From the NCBI RefSeq assembly GCF_043729335.1, contig NZ_JAYTLQ010000029.1:1-64000 (forward strand): a DNA stretch of 64,000 nt, read 5' to 3'. The stretch comes from Crenothrix sp043729335 (lineage in GTDB: Bacteria; Pseudomonadota; Gammaproteobacteria; Methylococcales; Methylomonadaceae). Shown here piece after piece: positions 26,401-33,955 of the stretch. A program made the position numbers and the translations under genes. Positions within the stretch are counted from its first letter, which is position 1, and each line of letters begins with the position of its first letter. The notes beneath the pieces were generated by a model. It had not been told where the DNA came from. It saw only the letters and a program-made list of their open reading frames with translations, and searched no databases.

Positions 26401-28205
26401 CTACCGAACCATCTCAGTGACACTCGCTTCAGATATTTTCCTGGCGCCCGTCAGTTTTTGCCGATGCAGCGCTATATTTTCAGGGGTGGTTTTATCATCG
26501 CAGATCTTGTAGACAAACTGTTGCCTGGCTTTATGGTAACGGTCATCGCCGTAAAAATTTTCATACATTTTCGTAAGTTCACACTTGCGATAAGTCGCCA
26601 ATGCCTTGGTGGCTTCATCGTTGCAGCGTGCTTTTGATTTTTCGATTAAACATTTTTGTAAGGCCTCAGCATCGGTAATCAGGGCATTAACCCACTGTTT
26701 AACTTGCGAGCTAAAAATCTCCGAGCGTTTATCCAGCACCTTATCAATTAAATTAATCTGCCAGGCTTTTTTGGCGCTTATAGGCAAGCGTTGTTCCGTT
26801 AAAGTATGTGCCATCTCCTGGCCGACACGTTTAGGTAATAAATACGTCCAATATTCCGAGCCATACAACTCACCCATATTTTTATAATGCGGGTTAAAAA
26901 TCACCCCTTCTCTGGCGAATACTTTATCTGCTGCCAAAGGCATCATGGCACCGCCTGCCCCTGCACTACCTGCTATGGCAGCCACGGTTACCTTATCTAC
27001 CGTGTTAATAATTTGATAAACAATATCATCAATGGCCATGATATTTAACCAGGATTCATCGGCTGGACTGCCTGCCACCTCAATATGATTGAGGTGTATA
27101 CCATTTGAGAAACACGCTTCGCCACCCATTAATACAATGGCTTTAACCGGCAAGGTGGCTACATGTTGATAAACCCACAACAGTAAATGACATTGCTCTG
27201 TACTCATACCCCCGTTATGGCAGGCGAAGTACACATACGCCGCCTCACCCTCCAGTTCATACCAGATTTCTTGACAAGGTAGTTGCTGGCCTGGTCTTTT
27301 GTAATCAATTTTTATCGTCTTAATAGGCTTTGAAAATAAATTTTTTAAAATTGACGTAGTCGGCATGTTTTTAAATAGGTCATTCTTTAGCACAAAGGTC
27401 GCAGGCAGTTTTAGCCCCTTAGTACCTTCGTCCAACTTAGGTTTTAAATGCCCTATCCAAATGGCACCATCAACCGTTGCCCTGCAAATGGCATTATTTG
27501 CGGTAGCAATGATGTCTCCAGGTTTTCCGGTTAAATGGGATGCTTTATGGCATTAAACAAAAAAACCGGCTGCCCGTAAATCTCATCCAATACGCCAGGG
27601 CTGCCATCCGCGGCGTTAATGCGTCTTAAAATATCATCTGTTTTATGCTTTTTCCAGTTAATGGCACGGTCGGTTTGCTTTATGGCTGGCAGAGTACCGC
27701 CGTGGTAATCAGCTCGATTGTAATTTTGCTCTTCGGGTTTAAAATGCGGGGCATCGAAAAAGCTTAACGCTTCCCATAAGCAATCAACAGCTGCTTGTGT
27801 CACCTCGCGATAGAAAATACTGCTTTTGGTGGCTGCTCGCATCGGAAAAGTTTTACTCGCCCACACAGCGCCGGCATCCATAACCTCATCGGCTTCCAGC
27901 AAAGTTACCCCCCATTCGGTAGCGCCGGACTGAATGGCCCAATCCAAAGATGACGGGCCGCGATCACCTTTAATGCCCGGATGAACAATCAGGCATTTAG
28001 TGTACTCATAAATTTCTTTGGGCAGTCGTTTAGTTAAAAAAGGGCACACGATTAAATCCGGTTTAAACAAGGTCACGCCTTCTAATAATTGCCCCATATC
28101 ACCTGAATGTAACTCAACGGAGACAATGAAACCGGCATCATCAAGTTCAGAATAAAAGCGCTGGGTTAACCCAGAAAACGCCGATGAAATAAGCAAAATA
28201 CGCAT
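26401..28205 (-). pseudogene. hoxX: HoxX-type hydrogenase maturation protein, interrupted by one frameshift
   Basis: Two adjoining frames make one HoxX. The first (28205-27531) is the formyltransferase-like domain, MRILLISSAFSGLTQRFYSE through FNAIKHPI. The second carries PGDIIATANNAICRATVDG, IWIGHLKPKLDEGTKGLKL and the enoyl-CoA hydratase-like domain ending near 26401. Restoring one base near 27549-27551 (GCCAT to GCCCAT on the coding strand) joins them as FNAHKASHLTGKPGDI, about 601 residues, the expected length. HoxX makes the CO ligand of some O2-tolerant NiFe hydrogenases from formyl-CoA. The start at 28205 follows AAGGAGG. The break is a true mutation or a sequencing error. No hydrogenase gene is in view. 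Confidence 0.85.
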
Positions 28206-28257
28206 GCCAACCTCCTTAGTAATATTACGGTTTTTAAATAATAGGTAAGTATTCACT

Positions 28258-28343
28258 TCCCCCTTTGAAAAAGGGGGATTGAGGGGGATTTTTCTAATAA
28301 ATCTCCCCTAACCCTTCTTTTTCAAAGAGGGGGACTGAACAAG
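28258..28343. repeat. G-rich/C-rich palindromic repeat
   Basis: TCCCCCTTTGAAAAAGGGGG near 28259 is itself a hairpin. The whole stretch pairs with TTTTTCAAAGAGGGGGACT at 28319-28337, with GAGGGGGATTT against AAATCTCCCCT inside. It is a well-known dispersed intergenic type and lies just upstream of hoxX, between it and the AraC gene. Confidence 0.7.
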
Positions 28344-28362
28344 TACAATAATAATTATCTTT

Positions 28363-29397
28363 TTAAGCTCTGAGTGCCTGTAACTCAGAGCCACTAAAAC
28401 GATCGCGGTAATTTTGCGGATTAACACCCAGCTGGCGAACAAAGGCACGACGCATGCGTTCTGTGTCACCAAAGCCCGCTTTGTCGGCCACCATTTCAAT
28501 CGATAATTTAGTGCTACCCAAATAATGCCGCGCCGCATCAATACGGGCAATTTCCACAAACTTGGCGGGGGTCATACCGGTTTCTGCCACGAAAAAACGG
28601 GCAAAATTTCGAGGGCTCATAAACAGGCGCTCAGCCAGGGTTTCTACCCGTAAATCGTCGCTTAAATGCAACATAATCCACGCCTGTAAATCTCTCACCT
28701 CAGGACGGTGCGCTTCACTGGTCAAATAGGCACTGAACTGCGACTGGCCACCAGGTCGCTTGAGAAACACCACTAATGTACGGGCAATCATTAAAGCCAG
28801 TTCGCTACCCCAATCTTCTTCCACCAGGGATAATGCTAAATCAATGCCGGAGGTTATGCCGCCTGAGGTTGAAATCTTGCCATCACGCACAAAAATACAA
28901 TCCGGCTCAACATTAATCAAAGGGTAATCTTTCGTCAATCGGTTGCAATACAACCAGTGGCTGGTCGCCCGAAGACCATCCAAAAGCCCACTTTCGGCCA
29001 GTAAAAAAGCACCCGTACATACGGATGCCAGTCGTCTGACTTTCGGTGCCATGGCACGAACCCAGTCTTGTAACTCAGGGTCGCATAACAGACAATCTAT
29101 ATCGGGGGCACCGGCAATCATTAAGGTATCCATACCTTCTTGTACCTCGCTATAGCTCCGATTAGCAATAATTTGAAGGCCACAAGAGGACATCAGCGGC
29201 CCTGCTTGTGCCGCTAACAGCTCTATGGAATAAGCAGGCTCAGGTGATACGCCCGATTGCTGCAAGCCGATGTTAGCAAAAGCAAACACTTCCATAGGCC
29301 CGGTAACATCAATAATTTCAACGCCGGGAAATGCGACAATGCCCACGTTTCTTATTTTTGATTCACTTGTTGGCGTAATGGGGAATAGTGGTTTCAT
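28363..29397 (-). CDS. GlxA-type AraC family transcriptional regulator
   Basis: Residues 15-190 of this 344-residue protein form a DJ-1/PfpI-like domain (VGIVAFPGVEIIDVTGPMEVFA, SVCTGAFLLAESGLLDG with the nucleophile-like cysteine). Residues 230-335 form a double helix-turn-helix of AraC type (ETLAERLFMSPRNFARFF, DKAGFGDTERMRRAFVRQLGVNP). Members activate detoxification or catabolic genes. It lies directly upstream of hoxX on the same strand, separated by a repeat, and downstream of the reductase/globin operon. Either could be its target; that link is inferred from position only. Confidence 0.9.
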   Translation of the reverse strand: MKPLFPITPTSESKIRNVGIVAFPGVEIIDVTGPMEVFAFANIGLQQSGVSPEPAYSIELLAAQAGPLMSSCGLQIIANRSYSEVQEGMDTLMIAGAPDIDCLLCDPELQDWVRAMAPKVRRLASVCTGAFLLAESGLLDGLRATSHWLYCNRLTKDYPLINVEPDCIFVRDGKISTSGGITSGIDLALSLVEEDWGSELALMIARTLVVFLKRPGGQSQFSAYLTSEAHRPEVRDLQAWIMLHLSDDLRVETLAERLFMSPRNFARFFVAETGMTPAKFVEIARIDAARHYLGSTKLSIEMVADKAGFGDTERMRRAFVRQLGVNPQNYRDRFSGSELQALRA

Positions 29398-29516
29398 TTA
29401 TTCATCCGGATAAAAAAATATTAACTTAATGGCAACACAAGCACTTGCTGAATGGACTAAATTTCAGATCATGGCTTAGCATTGATAGTAATGCAAAAAC
29501 ATCATCTCGAATTTTT

Positions 29517-29653
29517 CGGCTATCCAATTAAGGTGGGGCAAAGTGTAGTATTACGGCGGTAGGTTTGTAGGTAACGAACCCCAACGATACGATGCTCTTA
29601 ATGTTGGGGTTCCTATCGTCACCCCACTTTGCCTTACTTTAATTGGATAGCCG
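29517..29653. repeat. 137-bp nested palindrome
   Basis: Perfect 15-bp outer arms CGGCTATCCAATTAA (29517-29531) and TTAATTGGATAGCCG (29639-29653) enclose a 10-bp inner pair GAACCCCAAC (29576-29585) and GTTGGGGTTC (29603-29612). It has no coding capacity. The structure suggests a miniature element or a large hairpin RNA segment. It fills much of the 357-bp gap between the AraC and PPOX-globin genes. Confidence 0.7.
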
Positions 29654-29659
29654 GTTTTT

Positions 29660-29714
29660 ATAATCCCTCAGTTTCTCCCGCCGGGCAATGCCAACACTCC
29701 CTCTTTTTCTGCCA
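29660..29714 (-). repeat. 55-bp direct repeat, copy 1
   Basis: Begins ATAATCCCTCAGTTTCT and ends CCTCTTTTTCTGCCA. Copy 2 at 32225-32279 has the same length, identical 17-bp and 15-bp ends and a divergent middle (44 of 55 bases identical). This copy lies 263 bp upstream of the AraC gene start. Confidence 0.75.
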
Positions 29715-29754
29715 ACATATGACTCCCAACGCAGCCTCACTTATCTCCCGTTAT

Positions 29755-30765
29755 TCAGCGGACATTTTTAAGTTTGCCCATCAGCTTAGTAATCTCATGT
29801 TCCGGCGCATCCAACTCAACCAACGCCTTATTAAGATGCCCTATCGCCACGTCCATCAGCGTCTCATCCATGCGGACATTAATTTGCTGTCTATAAAACT
29901 TACGTAGATTTTCCGATGCGTCTTTTTCGATGCCATATGCCCCAAATGCCGTTTTTAGAAAATGTTTTTGCCTGTCCAAAAGCGTCTGGAGATTAATTTC
30001 ATCCAGCAAAGGCCGCAGCTTGTCATCCAGCAATAATTTTCGGGTAACCGCTTCGCTAATCGCCTGGATTGCCACTTCGCCGCCGATTCTTTGATATAGC
30101 GGAATATCCTGTAGCGCAAAAAAATCACTGCGCTTGAGTTCATCATTGTCGGTACCCCAATCAATATCCTTTTCCGCTTTTTTTAGCAAAGGAATATGCT
30201 TGGAGCAATGAATATAGGCTTCTTCCACTTCCACCATAATCCAGCGTTCCGGACGGTGCTTGCCTTCGGTATTCATCTCCACGATGACATCGGGTGGTAA
30301 GTCTTTGCGAAATTTCAGTAAGCCGTCATGCTCGACTATCTTGGCTTTGCCGTTAACATGCAAACCCACTGTACTTGCAAAAAAATCGACGAAAATCATG
30401 CCGATATGCGGGTTTTCAGAAATATTACCCTGGCTTGCCATTACGCCGTTGCCGCGATATTCTGGATACACCAGATAATTATCATTTAATGTCCTAACGA
30501 AACCTGGTCTGCCAAAACGAAACGAGCAATCACAATCGCCGTGTTGATCCGAAGTTGCAATAAACAGTACTTCCTGTCTGGCGATAAACTCTTTCATAAC
30601 CGGCGATAAATAATTCAGTACCTGCTTGTCATAAAAACGTAATGCCCGCTGTGCGGTACCGTATTTTTGTTGCAAACAATGCTCGCCTTGTGAGCCTGGC
30701 AACAAAGTAACCGATGGCGATGGCGGCAACGTTGCCTTAGATTTGTTTTTAAATAATTGAAACAT
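29755..30765 (-). CDS. PPOX-type flavin-binding domain fused to a truncated-globin-like domain
   Basis: Residues about 40-195 of this 336-residue protein resemble pyridoxamine-phosphate-oxidase-type split barrels (ATSDQHGDCDCSFRFGRPGFVR, YPEYRGNGVMASQGNISENP). Residues 222-320 resemble a group I truncated globin (IPLYQRIGGEVAIQAISEAV, DRQKHFLKTAFGAYG, IGHLNKALVEL). In the F-helix region (288-293, RKFYRQ) no histidine is visible at the proximal position, so heme binding is doubtful or unusual. It follows the ferredoxin-reductase gene by 51 bp, so one operon is likely. AAAGGAGAG precedes the start. A role in NO or oxygen chemistry is inferred from the family mix. Confidence 0.78.
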   Translation of the reverse strand: MFQLFKNKSKATLPPSPSVTLLPGSQGEHCLQQKYGTAQRALRFYDKQVLNYLSPVMKEFIARQEVLFIATSDQHGDCDCSFRFGRPGFVRTLNDNYLVYPEYRGNGVMASQGNISENPHIGMIFVDFFASTVGLHVNGKAKIVEHDGLLKFRKDLPPDVIVEMNTEGKHRPERWIMVEVEEAYIHCSKHIPLLKKAEKDIDWGTDNDELKRSDFFALQDIPLYQRIGGEVAIQAISEAVTRKLLLDDKLRPLLDEINLQTLLDRQKHFLKTAFGAYGIEKDASENLRKFYRQQINVRMDETLMDVAIGHLNKALVELDAPEHEITKLMGKLKNVR

Positions 30766-30816
30766 ATCATCTCTCCTTTATTTTTGGCTAACTCCCATAA
30801 AGTCTTTAGATTCTTT

Positions 30817-32154
30817 TTAAATATCCAACACAACATTAGAAACCGGATAAGCACAACAGGCATAAACCCAACCTTTTTTTCTGTCAAAATCGTCAATTTC
30901 TGCCTGCGGTGTCATTTCAATTTGGCCTTTCCGGCATTTAATCATGCACTCGCCGCACACACCGGCGCGACATTCATGGCTTATGATAATCTCGGATTTT
31001 TCCGCAAGCTCCAGCAGTGTCATCTGTCCATCGGCGGTAATGGTTTTTCCAGATTTGGCAAACTTGACCCGATAATTGCCGGTTTTTTTTCTCAGTGGCT
31101 GAGCAGCTACGCGGTAATATGGCGTTTTTGTAACTGGACTATTGACGCTAAAACTTTCACAAAATAATTGTTCGGCGGGTAAAGACAGCTTCTGTAAATT
31201 GTTTTTGCACTCTGCCATAAATAATTCAGGCCCGCATAAATACACGGTTCGTTCCGGTAAATCTGCCACCTGTTGAGCCAACATTTTTTCGTCAATGCGT
31301 CCGTTCAAACCAGACCACTGAGTAAGCGCCGTTGCATCTGCCGTCAGGGTAATAGTTAAGTGGATATTTTTATGATGGGCGGCGATCAGCTTGAGCTCAT
31401 GGCCATAGATAATATCTTCTGGGGTTCGAAACGACAGCAACAGCATGACATCAACACGCGCTTCGGTATCAGCAAGCCAGCGCAACATAGACATAATGGG
31501 CACGATGCCGCTGCCGGCGGCTAAAAATAGAATTTTTTGCGGGGCATGATTGACGCAACTGAATTTTCCGAATGGGCCTTTTACTTTGAGGGTATCGCCC
31601 ATTTTTAGATTATCGTGAAGCCAATTGGAAACCACACCCCCGTTCGGTGATCTTTTTACGGTAATTTCAAGGATACTTGGGCTGGTGGGAGTTGAGGCCA
31701 AACTATATGAGCGCTTATACTCCTGCCCTGCTATAAGCACGGACAACGTAATATATTGCCCGGGCAAATAATCCAGCGTACGACCGTATTGTGTGCCCAG
31801 ACGAAAAGTTTTGGTATCGGCTGTTTCATGGTAGCAATTTAGAACAGTGCAGTATGTCGTTAAATTTGCAGCATTGGGGTGTGGAGGTTCAATGGGCTCA
31901 GGGTAATCTTTAGTGATGAATAATTCATCTTTAAAAAGTCGTTGTAAATGACCCGCATCAAGCTGTGAACTTAAGTGTTCTATGCCGGCATTAGAAAATA
32001 AACTACTGAATTGAGTTTGTTCTTGCACGGGACAGTCATCATGATAGCGATGAGCAAAATAGACTTTTTTTTGCAGTGCAGTTATCGATGCACTTGATTG
32101 CTTAAACAGTTGCTGAGCCCAGAGTGCTGTTGATTTTTTATCTTTATTATTCAT
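30817..32154 (-). CDS. flavin reductase with C-terminal [2Fe-2S] ferredoxin domain (Hcr-like)
   Basis: The 445-residue protein has an N-terminal region of about 95 residues, then an FNR-type unit with KRSYSLASTP for FAD, AAGSGIVPIMSML for NAD(P), and YLCGPELFM. The C-terminal plant-type ferredoxin domain has C395, C400, C403 and C433 or C434. The layout equals NADH oxidoreductases such as Hcr and the reductase parts of oxygenases. The N-terminal extension is unexplained. It is first in an operon with the PPOX-globin gene and could supply its electrons. The ATG at 32154 with GGAGGGGG before it is preferred over a TTG upstream. Confidence 0.88.
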   Translation of the reverse strand: MNNKDKKSTALWAQQLFKQSSASITALQKKVYFAHRYHDDCPVQEQTQFSSLFSNAGIEHLSSQLDAGHLQRLFKDELFITKDYPEPIEPPHPNAANLTTYCTVLNCYHETADTKTFRLGTQYGRTLDYLPGQYITLSVLIAGQEYKRSYSLASTPTSPSILEITVKRSPNGGVVSNWLHDNLKMGDTLKVKGPFGKFSCVNHAPQKILFLAAGSGIVPIMSMLRWLADTEARVDVMLLLSFRTPEDIIYGHELKLIAAHHKNIHLTITLTADATALTQWSGLNGRIDEKMLAQQVADLPERTVYLCGPELFMAECKNNLQKLSLPAEQLFCESFSVNSPVTKTPYYRVAAQPLRKKTGNYRVKFAKSGKTITADGQMTLLELAEKSEIIISHECRAGVCGECMIKCRKGQIEMTPQAEIDDFDRKKGWVYACCAYPVSNVVLDI

Positions 32155-32224
32155 AACCCCCTCCAATTGTACCTATGCCTAAAGACAATCGCGATAACGT
32201 CATTAACCTGTCCTACACGCTAAT

Positions 32225-32279
32225 ATAATCCCTCAGTTTCTGCCGTTAAACCATGACAGCACAACCTCTTTTTCTGCCA
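32225..32279 (-). repeat. 55-bp direct repeat, copy 2
   Basis: Same length and ends as copy 1 at 29660-29714. It lies 71 bp upstream of the reductase start, on the 5' side for minus-strand transcription. It could be a shared regulatory element or the trace of a duplication. Confidence 0.75.
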
Positions 32280-32424
32280 AAAATAATGATAATTTTATGA
32301 CTGGCAGCCCATACAGTTCAATCGACATTTTTCAACTGTAAACCTAATTACGTTAAAAAGATATGAACTATTTCACACCAAGAATGTGCGTTAGTTAACA
32401 GACAAAATAAGCAGCTGGTGATAC

Positions 32425-32551
32425 TCTGTAGCCGAAGTAGAAAGTTTTTCTAAATGCGTTCTGCAAAAAACTATTCATAGCGAAATGCTTTGTCTGCCTC
32501 ACCTCCTAAAAACACTCTGCGTACCGAGTGGTGTACTCGGTACGCTTTTTT
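32425..32551 (+). ncRNA. candidate small RNA ending at a strong terminator
   Basis: A plus-strand rho-independent terminator sits here with no plus-strand gene upstream; both neighbours are on the minus strand. Just before it the RNA would contain CCTCACCTCCTAAAA, a C-rich segment complementary to ribosome binding sites, as in many regulatory RNAs. The 5' end is a guess: a weak TTAACA (32395) and GATACT (32420) pair precedes. Low confidence; expression is unknown. Confidence 0.3.
32519..32551 (+). terminator. rho-independent terminator
   Basis: GCGTACCGAGT, loop GGTGT, ACTCGGTACGC (perfect 11-bp stem), then TTTTTT. The T-tract on the plus strand gives the direction. Confidence 0.8.
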
Positions 32552-32665
32552 AGCATACGCATTAGCAGGGTCAATTAGTAAGAATCCGACCAGAGTCAAT
32601 ATTACTACCGACTCAACCCAGCCTACCGCGCTAAAGCTCAGTAATCAGCTATCACCGCACCTCCT

Positions 32666-33130
32666 TCAACTCAGTTCATCCGTCTTTCCGGAAATCCCAA
32701 GTTTAATTTTGTAACGTGCCAGTTCTTTCTTAAGCTCGACAAAGTCTTCGTTCATGCGCAATATTTTTTGCTGTAAAACCTGTATTTGTTGATGTAGCTG
32801 TAACTTATCATTATCTAACTGACTATCTTCTAATGCCGCTTCACCCGCTTCAAAAAACGTTTGCTTCCATTGGTAAAAAACCGCTGGGCACAAGCCTACT
32901 TCATCACACAATTTCGACACGGCCTCCCCCTGCTCAAGATGGCGGCACAGCAGGTCAAACTTATCTTGTGGATTATGATAATGTTTTCGAAACATCTTCA
33001 TTGCTGACGCTCGCTTTCGAAATAAATACCATGTCACTAATGGTTGAAATTCCGGTTGCGTCTGAACAAAATCTAAATCTATTGAACTAGCCTCATGCCT
33101 TACGATTTTATTCTCTTTTTTACTGTACAA
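32666..33130 (-). CDS. orphan transposase OrfA-like helix-turn-helix protein
   Basis: Residues 47-105 (FRKHYHNPQDKFDLLCRHLE, AVSKLCDEVGLCPAVFYQWK) form a helix-turn-helix of the transposase OrfA type, followed by a leucine-rich coiled coil LQLHQQIQVLQQKILRMNEDFVEL, as in IS3-type OrfA proteins. The catalytic OrfB is missing on both sides, and no terminal inverted repeats are evident, so it is a remnant or a domesticated piece. The start is uncertain: 33130 gives 154 residues; methionines at 33001 and 32995 would match the usual OrfA length better. Confidence 0.6.
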   Translation of the reverse strand: MYSKKENKIVRHEASSIDLDFVQTQPEFQPLVTWYLFRKRASAMKMFRKHYHNPQDKFDLLCRHLEQGEAVSKLCDEVGLCPAVFYQWKQTFFEAGEAALEDSQLDNDKLQLHQQIQVLQQKILRMNEDFVELKKELARYKIKLGISGKTDELS

Positions 33131-33308
33131 CCTACTTCCCTAAAAAATCCCACCTCCAAAAACACTAATTGTCCTACTCGCTTACCATACACTTAAATTT
33201 TGCAAATTTCGCCCTCCCTAGGGAGGGTAGTTGAGCGTTTTTGCTTACTTTTTTTAAAAAACAGACTATGGAAAATTTAACAGACTTCCAAATGAGAAAA
33301 ATTCGGCG

Positions 33309-33955
33309 GGGATGATGATTATGAGCATGCAAGGCCAGATTGAATTTATATGCCCAGAAGCCCAAAAGTTACTAGCTTTATACTGTAATTCGAAATTGGG
33401 GTGAAAATCTAAACGAGGAAAAAAATGCGGTATTAGCAAAGCTAGCGACAGCGTGCCGCTATCAGAATAGGATATTTCGGGGTAACTACGTGTCACCTCC
33501 GTCTTTGATTCATACCAATCGCCGCGGCCTTTTATCTTTTATGCTCATTGGCTGGATAAGCAAAATAATGAACCTGGTGGCATGATTGTTATGACGGTGA
33601 AGTACTAGTACTCAGTCATCTTTATTCTGTCGGGTGTTGCAAAGACCTACGAGGTTTTAAAAACCTCGTAGGTCTCACGCTAATCAAAAACATATCTGAC
33701 ATATCAAAATTGACTGAGTACTAGGAACCGTTGACTTTAAAAATCCTGCGCGCCCTAAAAGATGTGCCATTGTCCAGCACACCAAAAGAAGTGGCTTTAT
33801 TGTTGGCGCAAAACTGTTCGAATGAGATGATTTGCCAACGTCTGCATATCAAACTCACCACTACTAAAGACCATATCCGCAAAATTTTTAGCAAATTAAG
33901 CATTCATAGCCGTGAAGAGTTGCTGCCGCTGTTGCTGGCATTAGAAAAATCATAA
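33309..33955 (+). pseudogene. LuxR family regulator, decayed and split by a miniature element
   Basis: Fragments in three frames line up as one LuxR protein. They are: MMIMSMQGQIEFICPEAQKL (from 33312); RNWGENLNEEKNAVLAKLAT and NYVSPPSLIHTNRRG (about 33390-33525); FIFYAHWLDKQNNEPGGMIV ending at MTVK (to about 33602); then EPLTLKILRALKDVPLSSTP and an intact C-terminal helix-turn-helix ending at 33955 (ICQRLHIKLTTTKDHIRKIF). A 118-120-bp inverted-repeat element separates MTVK from EPLTLK. At least two further frameshifts are present. The N-terminus is not found. A 225-bp open frame over the C-terminal domain should not be read as a gene. Confidence 0.75.
33605..33724. mobile_element. 120-bp MITE-like element inside the LuxR pseudogene
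   Basis: Perfect 14-bp ends CTAGTACTCAGTCA (33605-33618) and TGACTGAGTACTAG (33711-33724) flank an internal palindrome GACCTACGAGGTTT / AAACCTCGTAGGTC at 33644-33674. The element sits exactly between two conserved LuxR segments, so it is an insertion. CTAG or TA at both edges may be the target. Confidence 0.75.

Larger units (their letters stand above)
32155..32665. other. intergenic region upstream of the reductase operon
   Basis: This 511-bp stretch holds the second 55-bp repeat (32225-32279), an A+T-rich part with no clear sigma-70 promoter facing left, and a plus-strand candidate small RNA that ends at a strong terminator (32519-32551). Downstream of the terminator to 32665 I see nothing recognisable. 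Confidence 0.5.

Noticed and set aside
26401..28256. Two separate genes: a formyltransferase and an enoyl-CoA hydratase
   Set aside because: The region between the two frames keeps HoxX-specific coding sequence in the second frame; one base restores a full-length HoxX, so they are one broken gene.
33731..33955. Small LuxR-type gene with a TTG start
   Set aside because: It is the surviving C-terminal end of a frameshifted LuxR gene, cut at its left edge by a miniature element.
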